In this document: positions 24,912 through 34,874 of the stretch, piece after piece
Numbering within the stretch: position 1 is the first letter of the stretch
How the letters are laid out: each line of letters opens with the position of its first letter
Source of the DNA: Sodaliphilus pleomorphus
GTDB lineage: Bacteria; Bacteroidota; Bacteroidia; Bacteroidales; Muribaculaceae
Assembly (NCBI RefSeq): GCF_009676955.1
Contig: NZ_CP045696.1
Span: 1,238,501-1,302,500, forward strand
DNA length: 64,000 nucleotides
Direction: 5' to 3'
Notes under the pieces: generated by a model
What the model was told of the DNA's origin: nothing
What the model saw: the letters and a program-made list of their open reading frames with translations, nothing else
The model's database searches: none
Program-made: the position numbers and the translations under genes

Positions 24912-27284
24912 ATGGCAAACAACGACAAACTCAAATCCTTGAAGCAGGAACGCAGAGAATTCCACGACAAGGTGATTAACTTTTTCAATACCGAGGAAAA
25001 TATACCCTACAACTACAAGCAGGTGTCGAGCAAGGTGGGGGCCAAGACTCCCAAGCAACGCGCCCTGGTGGTGGAGATTCTCGAGCAGCTCGAAATCGAC
25101 GGCTTCTTGAGCGAGAGCACCCCGGGCAAGTTCAAGGCCCTGCAACGCAGCACCGTGGAAGAGGGCATCTTCATACGCCGCAGCAACGGCAAGAACAGTG
25201 TTGACACGGCCAACGACGACGGCAAGCCCATCTTTGTGGCCGAGCGCAACTCGATGCACGCGCTCAACGGCGACAAGGTGCTGGTGCACATCAGTGCAGC
25301 CCGCGAGGGCATGGAGCCCGAGGCCGAGGTCATCAAGATACTCGAGCGCAAGGAGCAGGTGTTCACCGGCACCCTGCTGGTGAAAAAATACTTTGCCCTG
25401 CTCAACACCGACAGCAAGTTTCTGGCCACCGACATCTTCATTCCCAACGAGAAGCTCAAGGGCGGCACCACTGGCGACAAGGCCGTGGTGAAAATCGTGG
25501 AGTGGCCCGAAGACGCCAACAGCCCCATAGGCGAGGTGATCGACGTGCTGGGCAAGGCTGGCGAGAACAACGCCGAGATCAATGCCATCATGGCCGAGTT
25601 TGGCCTGCCCTACAAGTACCCGCAGAACGTTGAGAAAGCGGCCGACCGCATCGACCCCGGCATCACCGCCGAGGAGATAGCCAAGCGTCGCGACATGCGC
25701 CAGGTCACCACCTTCACCATCGACCCGAAAGACGCCAAGGACTTTGACGACGCCCTCTCGATAAGGAAGCTGGACAACGGGCACTGGGAGATAGGCGTGC
25801 ACATTGCCGACGTGACCCACTATGTGAAGCCCGGCACCATCATCGAGAAAGAAGCCGAGAGCCGCGCCACATCGGTCTATCTGGTCGACCGCACGGTGCC
25901 CATGCTGCCCGAGCGGCTGTGCAACTACATATGCTCGCTGCGCCCCGACGAGGAGAAACTCACCTACTCGGTGATCTTCGAGATGGACGACCAGGCCAAG
26001 CTCTACAACTACGAGATATGCCACACGGTGATCAAGAGCGACCGCCGCTTCTGCTACGAGGAGGCCCAAGAGGTGATCGAGACCGGCAAGGGCGACTATG
26101 CCCAGGAGCTGCTCAAGCTCAACGACCTGGCTCAGAAGCTGCGCAAGCAGCGCTTCGACGACGGCGCAGTGGCCTTCAACCGCGAGGAGACCAGCTTTGA
26201 AATCGACGAGACGGGCAAACCCATAAAGGTGGTGCTGCACGTCTCAAAAGAGGCCAACAAGCTCATCGAGGAATTCATGCTGCTGGCCAACCGCAAGGTG
26301 GCCGAGCACATAGGCAAGGTGAAAAAAGGACAGCATGCCAAGGCCTTTGTATACCGCGTGCACGACATGCCCGACAGCGACAAGCTGGCCAACTTCGGGG
26401 AGATATGCGCCCACTTTGGCCACAAGGTGAAGACCCACGGCACGGCCAAGGAGGTGAACAAGAGCATCAACAAACTGCTCGACGACATCAAGGGCAAGCC
26501 CGAGGAGGACCTGCTCTCGATACTTGCCATTCGCTCGATGGCCAAGGCCGTGTACTCGACCAACAATGTGGGCCACTACGGCCTGGCATTTGACTTCTAC
26601 ACCCATTTCACGTCGCCCATACGCCGCTACCCCGACATGATGGTGCACCGCCTGCTCGACCGCTATGCCAAGAAGGGGGCGCGCAGCGTGAACCAGGCCG
26701 ACCTGGAGGAGGAGTGCAAGCACGTGAGCGCACAGGAGCAGCTGGCCGCCAATGCCGAGCGCGCCTCGATCAAGTACAAGAGCGTGGAGTTTATGGGCTA
26801 CCGCCTGGGCGAGGTATTCACCGGCAAGATCTCGGGAGTGACCGAGTGGGGACTCTATGTGGAGGTCGACGAGACACACTGCGAGGGCATGATACCTGTG
26901 CGCGACCTCGACGACGACTTCTACGAGTTTGACGAGAAAAATTACTATCTCATAGGCCGCCGCACCAAGAAGAAGTACCAGCTGGGCGACCCCATCACCA
27001 TCCAAGTGGCACGTGCCGACCTCATCAAGAAGCAGCTCGACTTTGCCCTGGTCGACAAGAACAACCCGGCCGGCAGCCACCACATCGACAAGGCACCCAT
27101 CACCGAGTCAAGCCGGTTTACCAAGAAGGAAAGCAAGGACGACCGCAAGCGCGACAACTATGAGGGCGGCAAGGCCTCGCGCCGCCAGCAGCGCGGCCAC
27201 CGCGGCAACTCAACACGCCGCGCGGCCGAAGACCGCCGCAAGGACAAGGGCGGGCGCAAGAGCGGCAACCGCCGTCGCCATTGA
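24912..27284 (+). CDS. rnr: Ribonuclease R
   Basis: RNase R is a 3'-5' exoribonuclease that degrades structured RNA. The 790-residue product has an N-terminal helix-turn-helix-like region, two cold-shock domains, and the catalytic RNB domain (~250-590) with DPKDAKDFDDALSI, HIADVTHYV and DRTVPMLPERLCNYICSL. An S1 domain follows (~630-715, FTGKISGVTEWGLYVEVD), then a very basic tail rich in Arg, Lys and Gly. The start at 24912 (MANNDKLKSLKQERREF) fits the family; a start at 24819 would add 31 unrelated residues. The leader of about 130 bases is long for this genome and might be regulatory. A strong terminator follows. Confidence 0.95.
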   Translation: MANNDKLKSLKQERREFHDKVINFFNTEENIPYNYKQVSSKVGAKTPKQRALVVEILEQLEIDGFLSESTPGKFKALQRSTVEEGIFIRRSNGKNSVDTANDDGKPIFVAERNSMHALNGDKVLVHISAAREGMEPEAEVIKILERKEQVFTGTLLVKKYFALLNTDSKFLATDIFIPNEKLKGGTTGDKAVVKIVEWPEDANSPIGEVIDVLGKAGENNAEINAIMAEFGLPYKYPQNVEKAADRIDPGITAEEIAKRRDMRQVTTFTIDPKDAKDFDDALSIRKLDNGHWEIGVHIADVTHYVKPGTIIEKEAESRATSVYLVDRTVPMLPERLCNYICSLRPDEEKLTYSVIFEMDDQAKLYNYEICHTVIKSDRRFCYEEAQEVIETGKGDYAQELLKLNDLAQKLRKQRFDDGAVAFNREETSFEIDETGKPIKVVLHVSKEANKLIEEFMLLANRKVAEHIGKVKKGQHAKAFVYRVHDMPDSDKLANFGEICAHFGHKVKTHGTAKEVNKSINKLLDDIKGKPEEDLLSILAIRSMAKAVYSTNNVGHYGLAFDFYTHFTSPIRRYPDMMVHRLLDRYAKKGARSVNQADLEEECKHVSAQEQLAANAERASIKYKSVEFMGYRLGEVFTGKISGVTEWGLYVEVDETHCEGMIPVRDLDDDFYEFDEKNYYLIGRRTKKKYQLGDPITIQVARADLIKKQLDFALVDKNNPAGSHHIDKAPITESSRFTKKESKDDRKRDNYEGGKASRRQQRGHRGNSTRRAAEDRRKDKGGRKSGNRRRH

Positions 27285-27347
27285 CGCCGCGAGGCGGCTG
27301 AGGCAGGGCAGCGACCGCGAGCTGCCCCCCACACCTGTGAAACAATG

Positions 27348-27383
27348 CAAGCGTGCACAAGATCTTGTGCACGCTTGTTTTTT
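27348..27383 (+). terminator. Terminator after rnr (perfect 30-bp palindrome plus T6)
   Basis: Two 15-base halves, CAAGCGTGCACAAGA and TCTTGTGCACGCTTG, are exactly complementary and are followed by TTTTTT. It lies 63 bases after the rnr stop. Confidence 0.9.
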
Positions 27384-27440
27384 CCTTTCCAGGCTGCCCC
27401 GGCTGCGACAGGGACCGCGCGAGCAAGCCACACACAGGTA

Positions 27441-27481
27441 AAAAAAGAAAGCTGACTCCCTGCATGTGAGGGAATCAGCTT
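27441..27481 (-). terminator. Terminator of the small lipoprotein gene
   Basis: On the minus strand, AGCTGATTCCCT and AGGGAGTCAGCT pair with one G-T pair around CACATGC, followed by a T-rich run (TTCTTTTTT). It begins 40 bases after the lipoprotein stop. Confidence 0.85.
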
Positions 27482-27520
27482 CAAACCGTTTTTTAGTTCT
27501 GTGCGTTGTAAAGCGCTACA

Positions 27521-27757
27521 TTATTTTGCGCTCTTCTCAGCAGGTGCGCTCTTCTCAGCAGCACTAGCCTCGGGAGCTGCGCTCTTCTCAGCAGCTGCGC
27601 TAGCCTCGGGAGCTGCGCTAGTCTCCTCAGCAGCAGAAACCTCCTCAGTCTGAGCTGCGCTAGTCTCCTCTGCAGAGTTCTCCTCTGCCTTGTTAGAATT
27701 GCAAGATACCATAGCAACGCTGAATACAACAGCAAGTAATAAAACTAACTTTTTCAT
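27521..27757 (-). CDS. Small lipoprotein with Ala/Glu/Ser/Pro-rich 12-residue repeats
   Basis: The 78-residue product has a lipoprotein signal peptide (MKKLVLLLAVVFSVAMVSC, lipobox VSC). The rest is low complexity, built from variants of EASAAAEKSAAP; the DNA repeat CTAGCCTCGGGAGCTGCGCT occurs twice with a period of 36 bp. The frame extends 10 codons upstream, but MKK gives the normal signal peptide. The gene has its own promoter (27818-27847) and terminator, so it is probably an abundant, independently expressed envelope protein. No function can be assigned. Extended Ala/Pro/Glu-rich chains often act as flexible spacers between outer membrane and cell wall, which is only a suggestion here. 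Confidence 0.8.
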   Translation of the reverse strand: MKKLVLLLAVVFSVAMVSCNSNKAEENSAEETSAAQTEEVSAAEETSAAPEASAAAEKSAAPEASAAEKSAPAEKSAK

Positions 27758-27817
27758 TTTCGTAAAATTTTTAAAATAATAAAACAATGTTTTTTTCTTT
27801 GTGATCTAAAATCGATG

Positions 27818-27847
27818 CAAATTTATAACAAAAGTTTTACATGCAAA
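27818..27847 (-). promoter_or_regulatory. Promoter of the small lipoprotein gene
   Basis: On the minus strand, TTTG (27844-27847) is followed after 18 bases by TAAATTTG (27818-27825). This is one of the best-formed promoters in the window, with a leader of about 50-60 bases. Confidence 0.7.
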
Positions 27848-28045
27848 CATTTTTTCCTTTTTTTTTTCGAAATCCGAGTGTTAAGAAACATGTTTTTAAA
27901 CAATATTTGCAATTCACAAGCAACCAACAATCAGTCATTCAACCGTTTAATTACAGAATAATTGGTTTAATTCCGAAGTGTTAATCTATGTGAACATAAA
28001 TGTAAATACCTTCAGTCATCAACTCGCACTGGAGTAACAGCAGCA

Positions 28046-29707
28046 TCAATGGCTATAGAGGAAACGCTTGATGCTGCGCTTGGGAGTCTTCTGGAACTCG
28101 TTGGCCATCAGCTCAATGCGCGACAATCGCTCGTAGGGAGCCACCAGCTTGTTGAGCTCGGCAAGCACCTGAGCCATGAGATCGGGCAGCTTGTCGCGGG
28201 TGATGCCCTGGGCGTCCATCACGTCGTAGTCGGGATAGACAAGTCCCACGAGCTTGCCCTCGCGCTCCACGACCAGGCTCTCGTTGACATAGGCCATGTT
28301 GTTGAGCTTGGCCTCGATTTCCTCGGGATATATATTCTGCCCGTTGGCACCCAGCAGCATGGTCTTGAGGCGGCCGCGTATGAAGATGGTGCCGTCGGGG
28401 CTCAGGGTGCCCATGTCGCCGGTGTGCAACCAGCCGTCGTCGTCGAGCACCTTGTCGGTAGCCTCGTAGTTGTGGTAGTAGCCCATCATCACGTTCTCGC
28501 CCCTCACGCATATCTCGCCAGGAGTGTTCTCGGGGTCGTCGCTCAGTATCTTGGCCTCCATGATGCCTGGCAGCACGCGGCCGGCACTGTGAAGCACAAA
28601 CTCGCGCCAGGGCGTGTGGCTCACCAGCGGGGCGCACTCGGTCATGCCGTAGCCCACTGTGAAGGGGAAGCGTATCTTGTAGAGAAACTCCTCGACCTCG
28701 GCGTTGAACGGTGCGCCGCCCACAATCACCTCTTCAAAGTTCCCGCCAAAGGCGTCGACAAGCTGCTTCCTGATTTGGTCGTAGATGCGGTTGTCGAGCA
28801 AGGGCACAGCCAGGGCCCAGCGCAGCATGCCCTTGCTTATCTTGGGCACGATGAGCTTGGTGTAGATTTTCTCAAGCACCAGCGGGACGGTAATCACCAG
28901 GTTGGGGTGAATCTCGTTCATGGCCTTGACAATGATTTTGGGCGAGGGAATGCGTCCCAGCAGGGTGATGTGGGCACCCACGGCAAGCTGGCACAGCATG
29001 TCGAAGGCACACCCGTAGGCGTGAGCCAGGGGCAGGAACGACACCACCTTGCTCCCCCTGAAGCACAGTTGCGAGTCGATGCCATACACGATGTTGCCCG
29101 CCAGGTTGTTGCCTGTGATCATCACGCCCTTGCTGAAGCCCGTGGTGCCCGAGGTGTAGTTGATGACCATGAGCTCCTTGTTGTCGATTTCGGGATACTT
29201 GACGTGGGCCGGGGTGAACCCGTCGGGATAGGCAGCCTTGAAGAGGTCGTCGACCTTGGCCAGGGCCTCGCCCACGGTTTCTCCCTCCTTCTGGGCAAGC
29301 AGGCTCACGTCGTCGAGCGAGATGGCGGCCCTCACCTTGTGCAGCATGTCGAAGTCGATGCTGTCGAACACCGCCTTGCTCGACATGAGCAACACCGAGT
29401 CGCTGTGATTGATGATGTGCTGGGCATCGTTGGGGTTGAATTCCTGCAAGATGGGCACAATCACGGCGCCATAGGTAATGGTAGCCATGAAGGTGGCCAC
29501 CCACGACGGGGTGTTCTTGCCTATCAAGGCAATGTGGTCGCCTCGCTTGATGCCTATTTCGTTGTAAAACAAGTGAATCTTGGCAATGAGCTGGGCAAAC
29601 TCACCATAGGTGAGGGTCGACTTGGTGTTGTAGTCGGTCACTGCCGGGAGGTCCCAGTTTTCTTTGAAGCTGCGAGAAAAAATCTTGATCGTATTTTCCT
29701 TCATCAT
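28046..29707 (-). CDS. Long-chain fatty acid-CoA ligase family (AMP-binding) protein
   Basis: The enzyme activates a fatty acid to acyl-AMP and then to acyl-CoA (or acyl-ACP). The 553-residue product carries the adenylate-forming motifs NYTSGTTGFSKGVMI near residue 170, YGMTECAPLVS near 345, WLHTGDMG near 425 and RLKTMLLGANGQNIYPEEIE near 440. It is slightly shorter than E. coli FadD, as is common in Bacteroidales. The frame extends 26 codons upstream to 29785, but that ATG falls at the promoter itself, so the MMKENTIK start is preferred; the second Met (29704) is equally possible. The exact substrate cannot be read from sequence. Confidence 0.92.
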   Translation of the reverse strand: MMKENTIKIFSRSFKENWDLPAVTDYNTKSTLTYGEFAQLIAKIHLFYNEIGIKRGDHIALIGKNTPSWVATFMATITYGAVIVPILQEFNPNDAQHIINHSDSVLLMSSKAVFDSIDFDMLHKVRAAISLDDVSLLAQKEGETVGEALAKVDDLFKAAYPDGFTPAHVKYPEIDNKELMVINYTSGTTGFSKGVMITGNNLAGNIVYGIDSQLCFRGSKVVSFLPLAHAYGCAFDMLCQLAVGAHITLLGRIPSPKIIVKAMNEIHPNLVITVPLVLEKIYTKLIVPKISKGMLRWALAVPLLDNRIYDQIRKQLVDAFGGNFEEVIVGGAPFNAEVEEFLYKIRFPFTVGYGMTECAPLVSHTPWREFVLHSAGRVLPGIMEAKILSDDPENTPGEICVRGENVMMGYYHNYEATDKVLDDDGWLHTGDMGTLSPDGTIFIRGRLKTMLLGANGQNIYPEEIEAKLNNMAYVNESLVVEREGKLVGLVYPDYDVMDAQGITRDKLPDLMAQVLAELNKLVAPYERLSRIELMANEFQKTPKRSIKRFLYSH

Positions 29708-29782
29708 AATTTCGAGGGTTGTTATGTGTGTGTGAGTGATGCAATGCTGCACCGGCTGGCAGCATTGCAGCGCGTTGATGTG

Positions 29783-29790
29783 CAAAGGTA
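29783..29790 (-). promoter_or_regulatory. Promoter -7 element of the acyl-CoA ligase gene (TACCTTTG, minus strand)
   Basis: It is a perfect TAnnTTTG match 75 bases before the chosen start. It overlaps the first in-frame ATG of the frame and so rules that ATG out. Confidence 0.7.
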
Positions 29791-29905
29791 GGGAAATAAA
29801 TCAACACATCGCACATTTTTGCGCAAAATGTGTAATTCTGCCTGCACACAGGCAGGTGCAGCAACACGTCGTCACGGCTCCGGGCCGCCAGGGGCGGCTC
29901 AAGTA

Positions 29906-31141
29906 TCACTTGCCGGGGAATAGGTCTTGATAGATAAAGTCGGTGGCGCCCACGTGATTCTTGATATAGTTGTCGGCAATGGCGCCCACTGCGTGCAGTC
30001 GCCCGTGGTCGCCGATGAGACTGTCGGCCACTGCCTTGAAGTCGTGGGCATTGTTGATACTGAAGCCGCCACCCACTGCAATCAGGTCGCTGGCCTCTCT
30101 GAACTTGCCAAAGTTGGGGCCAAAGATGACCGGGATGCCGTAGACGGCCGCCTCGTTGATGTTGTGGATGCCAGCGCCGAAGCCGCCGCCCACATAGGCC
30201 GCCGAACCGTAGCGGTAGAGCGAGGAAAGGATGCCAAAGCAGTCGATGATGATGCAGTCGAGCTTGCCGGCAGCCTCGGCACTTGTGTGGGAGTACAGCG
30301 CAACGGGGCGCTTTATCTTGTGCAGCAGCTGCTTCAAGCGTATGGCATCAAACTCGTGAGGAGCAATGACGAGTTTCATCTCGGGATGGGTGTTGAAGTA
30401 GGGTATCACGATGTCCTCGTCGGGCTGCCAGCTGCTGCCCATCACCAGGGTGAACGGGCTGTGGGCAGTCATTGCGGCAAGGATGGGAAACTCCTTGGCC
30501 TCGTTCTTGACCTGCATCACGCGGTCGAAGCGGGTGTCGCCGCACACGTCGACGTTGTCGACGCCTATCTGGCTCAGCAGGCGGCGCGACTCCTCGTTCT
30601 GCACATAGATGTGGGTGTAGCAGTGCAGCATCTGGCGGAACATGCGCCCCCACGGGTGGAAGAAGCGCTGGCTGGGACGGAAGATGGCCGAAATGATATA
30701 GGTGGGCACACCGCGGCGTTTGAGCTCCATGAGATAGTTGCCCCAAAACTCATACTTGACAAAGATGGCCATCTCGGGGTTGACCAGGTCGAGAAAGCGC
30801 TTCACGTTGCAAGGCAGGTCGAAGGGCATGTAGCACACGGCGTCGACCTTGTCGTAGTGCTTGCGCACCTCGTAGCCGCTGGGCGAGAAGAAGGTGAGCA
30901 AGATGAGTTTCTCGGGGTGGCAGGCCTTGATTTTCTCTATCAAGGGCCGGCCTTGCTCAAACTCGCCGAGCGAGGAGGCGTGAATCCAAATGTAGCGGCA
31001 GTTGCGGTCGAGCCGTTCTTTAAGATAAGAGAAAGTGCTGGCCTGCCCCTCGAGCATCTTCCTGGCTTTGGGATTGCGCAGGGAGGCAGCTTTCACTGCA
31101 AGCCGATAGGCGCCGATACCTATATTATAAAGAGGATTCAT
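29906..31141 (-). CDS. waaA: 3-deoxy-D-manno-octulosonic acid (Kdo) transferase
   Basis: WaaA adds Kdo from CMP-Kdo to lipid A precursors at the inner membrane. The 411-residue product shows an N-terminal membrane-facing helix and the WaaA motif IHASSLGEFEQGRPLIEKIK, with the expected catalytic base at E60. It also has KYEFWGNYL, a GDTRFDRV segment near residue 205, LVMGSSWQPDED, and the GT-B-type sugar-nucleotide site AAYVGGGFGAGIHNINEAAVYGIPVIFGP near 315-345. It lies 39 bases after the outer-membrane barrel gene, as the third gene of a gltX-barrel-waaA unit. Confidence 0.95.
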   Translation of the reverse strand: MNPLYNIGIGAYRLAVKAASLRNPKARKMLEGQASTFSYLKERLDRNCRYIWIHASSLGEFEQGRPLIEKIKACHPEKLILLTFFSPSGYEVRKHYDKVDAVCYMPFDLPCNVKRFLDLVNPEMAIFVKYEFWGNYLMELKRRGVPTYIISAIFRPSQRFFHPWGRMFRQMLHCYTHIYVQNEESRRLLSQIGVDNVDVCGDTRFDRVMQVKNEAKEFPILAAMTAHSPFTLVMGSSWQPDEDIVIPYFNTHPEMKLVIAPHEFDAIRLKQLLHKIKRPVALYSHTSAEAAGKLDCIIIDCFGILSSLYRYGSAAYVGGGFGAGIHNINEAAVYGIPVIFGPNFGKFREASDLIAVGGGFSINNAHDFKAVADSLIGDHGRLHAVGAIADNYIKNHVGATDFIYQDLFPGK

Positions 31142-31180
31142 AATGTTGTACTCTGGTCGTAGTCAAAAAACAAACTTGTT

Positions 31181-32284
31181 TTAATATGTGCTATTGAGGC
31201 GCCGCTCACGCGAGCGGCGGTTGCTCCACAGCAGGTTGTCGATATAGAGGCGGCAGGACAGCTGCTGCCAGAAACCTGTGGTCTTGTTGGTGTAGTGGAA
31301 AGTGAAGGAGGTATTGAGGTCGACAAAGGCGTTCTGCACGATGTGGGCCGTGAGGTCGGTGCGGCTGTAGAACTTGTCGCGGTAGTAGGTGTCGCCCAGG
31401 TTGAGCTGGCTGCCAAAGCGGGGATAGAGCGGAAACAGGTCGCTGCCGACCCACACGTTTTCTTCGGCCTCGAGAAAGCGCCAGCGCGCGTTCACACCTG
31501 CCACAAAGCCGCAGGGCGTGTGCCACTTGCCATCGACGCGGGCGCGCTCGCGGTTGACGACTGCACCGGCCTTGAGGTGCACGGGCACGCTCCAGTGGCC
31601 CATGTCGAGCCCAAGCATGGGATTGATGGTCACGTCGTCGTTCACGCCCTCGCCCTCGGGCGCGTTTTTGCGCTTGGCAAGATGGTTGTACTGGAAGTAG
31701 CCGCCCAGCCACAAGCGCCGGCCGTTGCGGCTCCACAGGCTCCACTTGCCGTCGACCACCACATTGAAGGCCTCGCGGCTCGACACACTCTGCATCTGGC
31801 GCCAGTCGAGATAAAGCTCGGCATAGCTTGCACCGCGCTCATACTGGACCAGGGCACCGCGCACGTTGGGCTGGTGGTAGGCCATCGAGTCGCTCCACAG
31901 GTAGCGCGGGGCGCGCTCCATGAGCAGGGTGCGGGGCAACTGCCCCACGGTCACGCGCCAGCAGTCGCCGGCGCCGGCATGGCGGTACTGGTAGTACATG
32001 ACGGGCAGCACCTTGTAGCCGTCGAGGTTGTCGTTGAGCGGCTGAAACCAGGTGACGCCGCCCTTGAGCAGATGCACGTTGCTGGTGTCGCGACCCAGCA
32101 TCACGCCCAGCTCGGGGCTGATGCGGGTGAAGACAAACGTCTGGTCGGGCCGTGCCTCATCGCCCCCCTCGCGGTTGTTGAAGAGCGAGTTGAAGTCGAC
32201 ACTCCACACCAGCTGCTGTGCCACAACCGAGGGGAGGGCCAGCAGCAGCAGTGTGAGCAATGTGAGTGCACGGCGTCTCATCAT
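31181..32284 (-). CDS. Putative outer-membrane beta-barrel protein of unknown function
   Basis: The 367-residue product starts with a signal peptide ([23 protein letters not shown]). Alternating strands rich in Tyr, Trp and Arg follow ([44 protein letters not shown]), as in outer-membrane barrels. I do not recognise a family. The frame extends far upstream inside gltX, but the signal peptide and the ATGATGA overlap with the gltX stop place the start at 32284. Being translationally coupled to gltX and 39 bases before waaA, it may take part in LPS or envelope biogenesis; that is inference from position only. Confidence 0.7.
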   Translation of the reverse strand: MMRRRALTLLTLLLLALPSVVAQQLVWSVDFNSLFNNREGGDEARPDQTFVFTRISPELGVMLGRDTSNVHLLKGGVTWFQPLNDNLDGYKVLPVMYYQYRHAGAGDCWRVTVGQLPRTLLMERAPRYLWSDSMAYHQPNVRGALVQYERGASYAELYLDWRQMQSVSSREAFNVVVDGKWSLWSRNGRRLWLGGYFQYNHLAKRKNAPEGEGVNDDVTINPMLGLDMGHWSVPVHLKAGAVVNRERARVDGKWHTPCGFVAGVNARWRFLEAEENVWVGSDLFPLYPRFGSQLNLGDTYYRDKFYSRTDLTAHIVQNAFVDLNTSFTFHYTNKTTGFWQQLSCRLYIDNLLWSNRRSRERRLNSTY

Positions 32285-33819
32285 TGAGCGGCTTCGGGCT
32301 TGATGGTGTCGATGCCGCGCTTGATGCGGGCTATGGTTTCTTGCTTGCCCAGTATCTTGGTGATGTCGAACATGCCGGGGCCCTTGCACTCGCCCACCAC
32401 GGTGAGGCGCATGGCATTCATGAGGTTGCCCTTGTGGATGCCGTTGCCGTCGATCCAGTGCATCACGGCCTGCTCGGTGCTCTCGACGTTGTCGAAATCC
32501 TGCGTTTCCAGTATCGCGATGAGCTCGGTCAAGAGCCTGGGGGTGTCGTCTTTCCAGCGCTTGCGCACGTCCTTGGCATTGTACTCGGTCGGGGCCTCGA
32601 AGTAGAAGTGGGCATTGGGCCACAGGTCCTTGAGGAAGTTGATGCGGTTTTTCACACTTGCCACGGCGGCAACAATATAGTCGTCGCTGTACCGGGCCAC
32701 GTCGACGTGCTGGGCCAGCAGGGGCTTGAAGTCGCGGGCGAGCTCGGCGTCGGGGGTGTGCAGGAGATACTCGTGATTGAACCACTTGGCTTTTTCAAAG
32801 TCAAACTTGGCGCCGCTCTTGGAGCAGTGAGCAAAGGAGAAGTCGCGCGTGAGCTCTTCCATGGTCATAAACTCGCGGTCGTCGCCGGGGTTCCAGCCCA
32901 GCAGGGCCAAGAAGTTGACCACGGCCTGCGGCAGATAGCCTGCCTCGCGATACCCGCTCGAGACCTCGCCGGTGGCCGGGTCGGTCCAGTCGAGGGGAAA
33001 CACGGGGAAGCCCAATCGGTCGCCGTCGCGCTTGCTGAGCTTGCCCTTGCCGTCGGGCTTGAGCAGCAGCGGCAGGTGCACAAAGGCGGGCATCGTGTCG
33101 GCCCAGCCAAAGGCCTCGTAGAGCAGCACGTGGAGCGGAGCACTGGGCAGCCACTCCTCGCCGCGTATGACGTGGCTCACCTGCATGAGGTGGTCGTCGA
33201 CAATGTTGGCCAGGTGATAGGTGGGCAGGTCGTCGGCCTTCTTATAGAGCACCTTGTCGTCGAGAATCGACGAGTTGATGGTCACATCGCCACGCAGCAA
33301 GTCGTGCACCACGACATCGCGGCCTGGCTCCACCTTGAAGCGCACCACATAGTTCTCGCCGCTGTCGACAAGCGCTTTCACCTGCTCGGCGGGCAGGCTA
33401 AGGGAGTTGCGCATGGTCATGCGCGTCGTGGCATCGTACTGGAAGTTCTTGACCTGCTTGCGTTTCTGCTCAAGTTCTTGAGGGGTATCGAAGGCGATGT
33501 AGGCCTTGCCGCTGTCGAGCAGCTGCTTCACATAGGTGTGATAGATGTCGCGGCGCTCGCTCTGCTTGTAGGGGCCGTAGTTGCCGCCTTGCCGCACGCC
33601 CTCGTCGATGCCTATGCCCAGCCAGTCGAGGGCCTCGTTGATGTAGTCTTCGGCACCGGGCACAAAGCGGTTGCTGTCGGTATCCTCGATGCGCAGTATC
33701 ATGGTTCCGCCATGCTGGCGTGCAAAGAGATAGTTGTAAAGCGCAGTGCGCACGCCGCCTATGTGCAGCGGACCTGTGGGTGACGGTGCAAAGCGCACTC
33801 TTACTTTTCTTTCTGCCAT
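32281..33819 (-). CDS. gltX: Glutamate-tRNA ligase
   Basis: GltX charges tRNA-Glu (and in organisms lacking GlnRS also tRNA-Gln) with glutamate. The 512-residue product has the class I signature [13 protein letters not shown] at residues 10-22 (HIGH motif) and [11 protein letters not shown] near residue 258 (KMSKS motif), followed by an alpha-helical anticodon-binding domain. The promoter TAACTTTG lies 43 bases upstream. The stop overlaps the start of the outer-membrane barrel gene, forming an operon with waaA. Confidence 0.97.
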   Translation of the reverse strand: MAERKVRVRFAPSPTGPLHIGGVRTALYNYLFARQHGGTMILRIEDTDSNRFVPGAEDYINEALDWLGIGIDEGVRQGGNYGPYKQSERRDIYHTYVKQLLDSGKAYIAFDTPQELEQKRKQVKNFQYDATTRMTMRNSLSLPAEQVKALVDSGENYVVRFKVEPGRDVVVHDLLRGDVTINSSILDDKVLYKKADDLPTYHLANIVDDHLMQVSHVIRGEEWLPSAPLHVLLYEAFGWADTMPAFVHLPLLLKPDGKGKLSKRDGDRLGFPVFPLDWTDPATGEVSSGYREAGYLPQAVVNFLALLGWNPGDDREFMTMEELTRDFSFAHCSKSGAKFDFEKAKWFNHEYLLHTPDAELARDFKPLLAQHVDVARYSDDYIVAAVASVKNRINFLKDLWPNAHFYFEAPTEYNAKDVRKRWKDDTPRLLTELIAILETQDFDNVESTEQAVMHWIDGNGIHKGNLMNAMRLTVVGECKGPGMFDITKILGKQETIARIKRGIDTIKPEAAQ

Positions 33820-33861
33820 ATATTGTAAAATGTGTATAATAGTTGTTTCCTAAATAATTTG

Positions 33862-33869
33862 CAAAGTTA
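33862..33869 (-). promoter_or_regulatory. Promoter -7 element of gltX (TAACTTTG, minus strand)
   Basis: It is a perfect TAnnTTTG match in a short AT-rich gap between surE and gltX, so the gltX unit has its own promoter separate from surE. Confidence 0.7.
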
Positions 33870-33908
33870 GCAACTTTTATAATACTTTCACATGAATCAC
33901 GGCATATT

Positions 33909-34682
33909 TTATTGCAGCAACCGCTCGATAGCGGGCATAGCCTCGTGGTCGGTCTGGTCGACATGGCAAGGTGTGACGGTGACCCAGCCACGATTGAAGT
34001 TGTAGAGGTCGGTATCCTCACCGGCCGTGTAATGCGGGGCGTATTCGCCTGTCATCCAGTAGTAGTCGTGGCCGTGAGGGTCGGTGCGGCGCTCAAACTC
34101 GTGCACCCAGCGGCCCATGCAGGTCGAGGTCACCTTGTAGCCCTTGAGCGGGCCCTTGTCGTAGGGGATGTTCACGTTCAGGCACACGCCACGGGGCAGC
34201 CCGTGGTCGAGCACGCGGGCTATCACGTTGCGCAAGACGGGCACGCAGGCGCTCATGTCGGCGTCGTAGCTGTAGTTGCCGTAGGAAAAAGCCACGCTCT
34301 CGATGCCGTGCACACAGCCCTCAAATATCACGCCCATGGTGCCGCTGTTGAGCGAGGCCACGCCCAGGTTGGCGCCGTGATTGATGCCCGAGAGCACCAG
34401 GTCGGGCACGCGGCCGTCGAGCAGCTGGTCGAGCGCCAGCTTGCAGCAGTCGGCCGGGGTGCCGTTCACCAGCCACACCTTGAGGCCGGGCTCATCGACG
34501 TGCAGCGTGGCACGCAGGGGCACGGTGATGGTGATGGCGCTGCCCTTGCCGCTCTGGAACTCGGTGGGGGCCGATACCACCACGTCGCCAAACTCACGGG
34601 CCACATCAATCAAGGTGTGGATGCCGTTGAAACTATAACCGTCGTCGTTGCCGACGAGAATAAGGGGTCTTTTCTCCTTCAT
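33909..34682 (-). CDS. surE: 5'/3'-nucleotidase SurE
   Basis: SurE is a metal-dependent nucleoside-monophosphate phosphatase linked to survival in stationary phase. The 257-residue product opens with LILVGNDDGYSFNGIHTL, the NDDG metal site at residues 12-15, followed by APTEFQSGKGSAITI, VNGTPADCCKLAL and DLVLSGINHGANLG, all family signatures. An in-frame ATG 12 bases further upstream (34694, MCDIMKEKRP) is an alternative start; the MKEKRPL start fits the family better. The TAATTTTG promoter at 34712 leaves a leader of only 10-25 bases. Confidence 0.95.
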   Translation of the reverse strand: MKEKRPLILVGNDDGYSFNGIHTLIDVAREFGDVVVSAPTEFQSGKGSAITITVPLRATLHVDEPGLKVWLVNGTPADCCKLALDQLLDGRVPDLVLSGINHGANLGVASLNSGTMGVIFEGCVHGIESVAFSYGNYSYDADMSACVPVLRNVIARVLDHGLPRGVCLNVNIPYDKGPLKGYKVTSTCMGRWVHEFERRTDPHGHDYYWMTGEYAPHYTAGEDTDLYNFNRGWVTVTPCHVDQTDHEAMPAIERLLQ

Positions 34683-34711
34683 AATGTCACACATTATATT
34701 ATTATTGCCTA

Positions 34712-34719
34712 CAAAATTA
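34712..34719 (-). promoter_or_regulatory. Promoter -7 element of surE (TAATTTTG, minus strand)
   Basis: It is a TAnnTTTG match on the minus strand, 29 bases before the chosen surE start. The region upstream is AT-rich, but no clear -33 element is seen. Confidence 0.6.
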
Positions 34720-34874
34720 CAACAATTGTGCCACTTATGGAAATGCAGGGGGGCAAGCCGCCTCCACTACTGTTTCCCGTAATTGCTGCTTGCACAAAAT
34801 CAAAAAAAACTACCAAAATCAGTACAGAATACCTAAAAATTTCAACAATTTTTTGCGAGAAAATATCAATTTAT

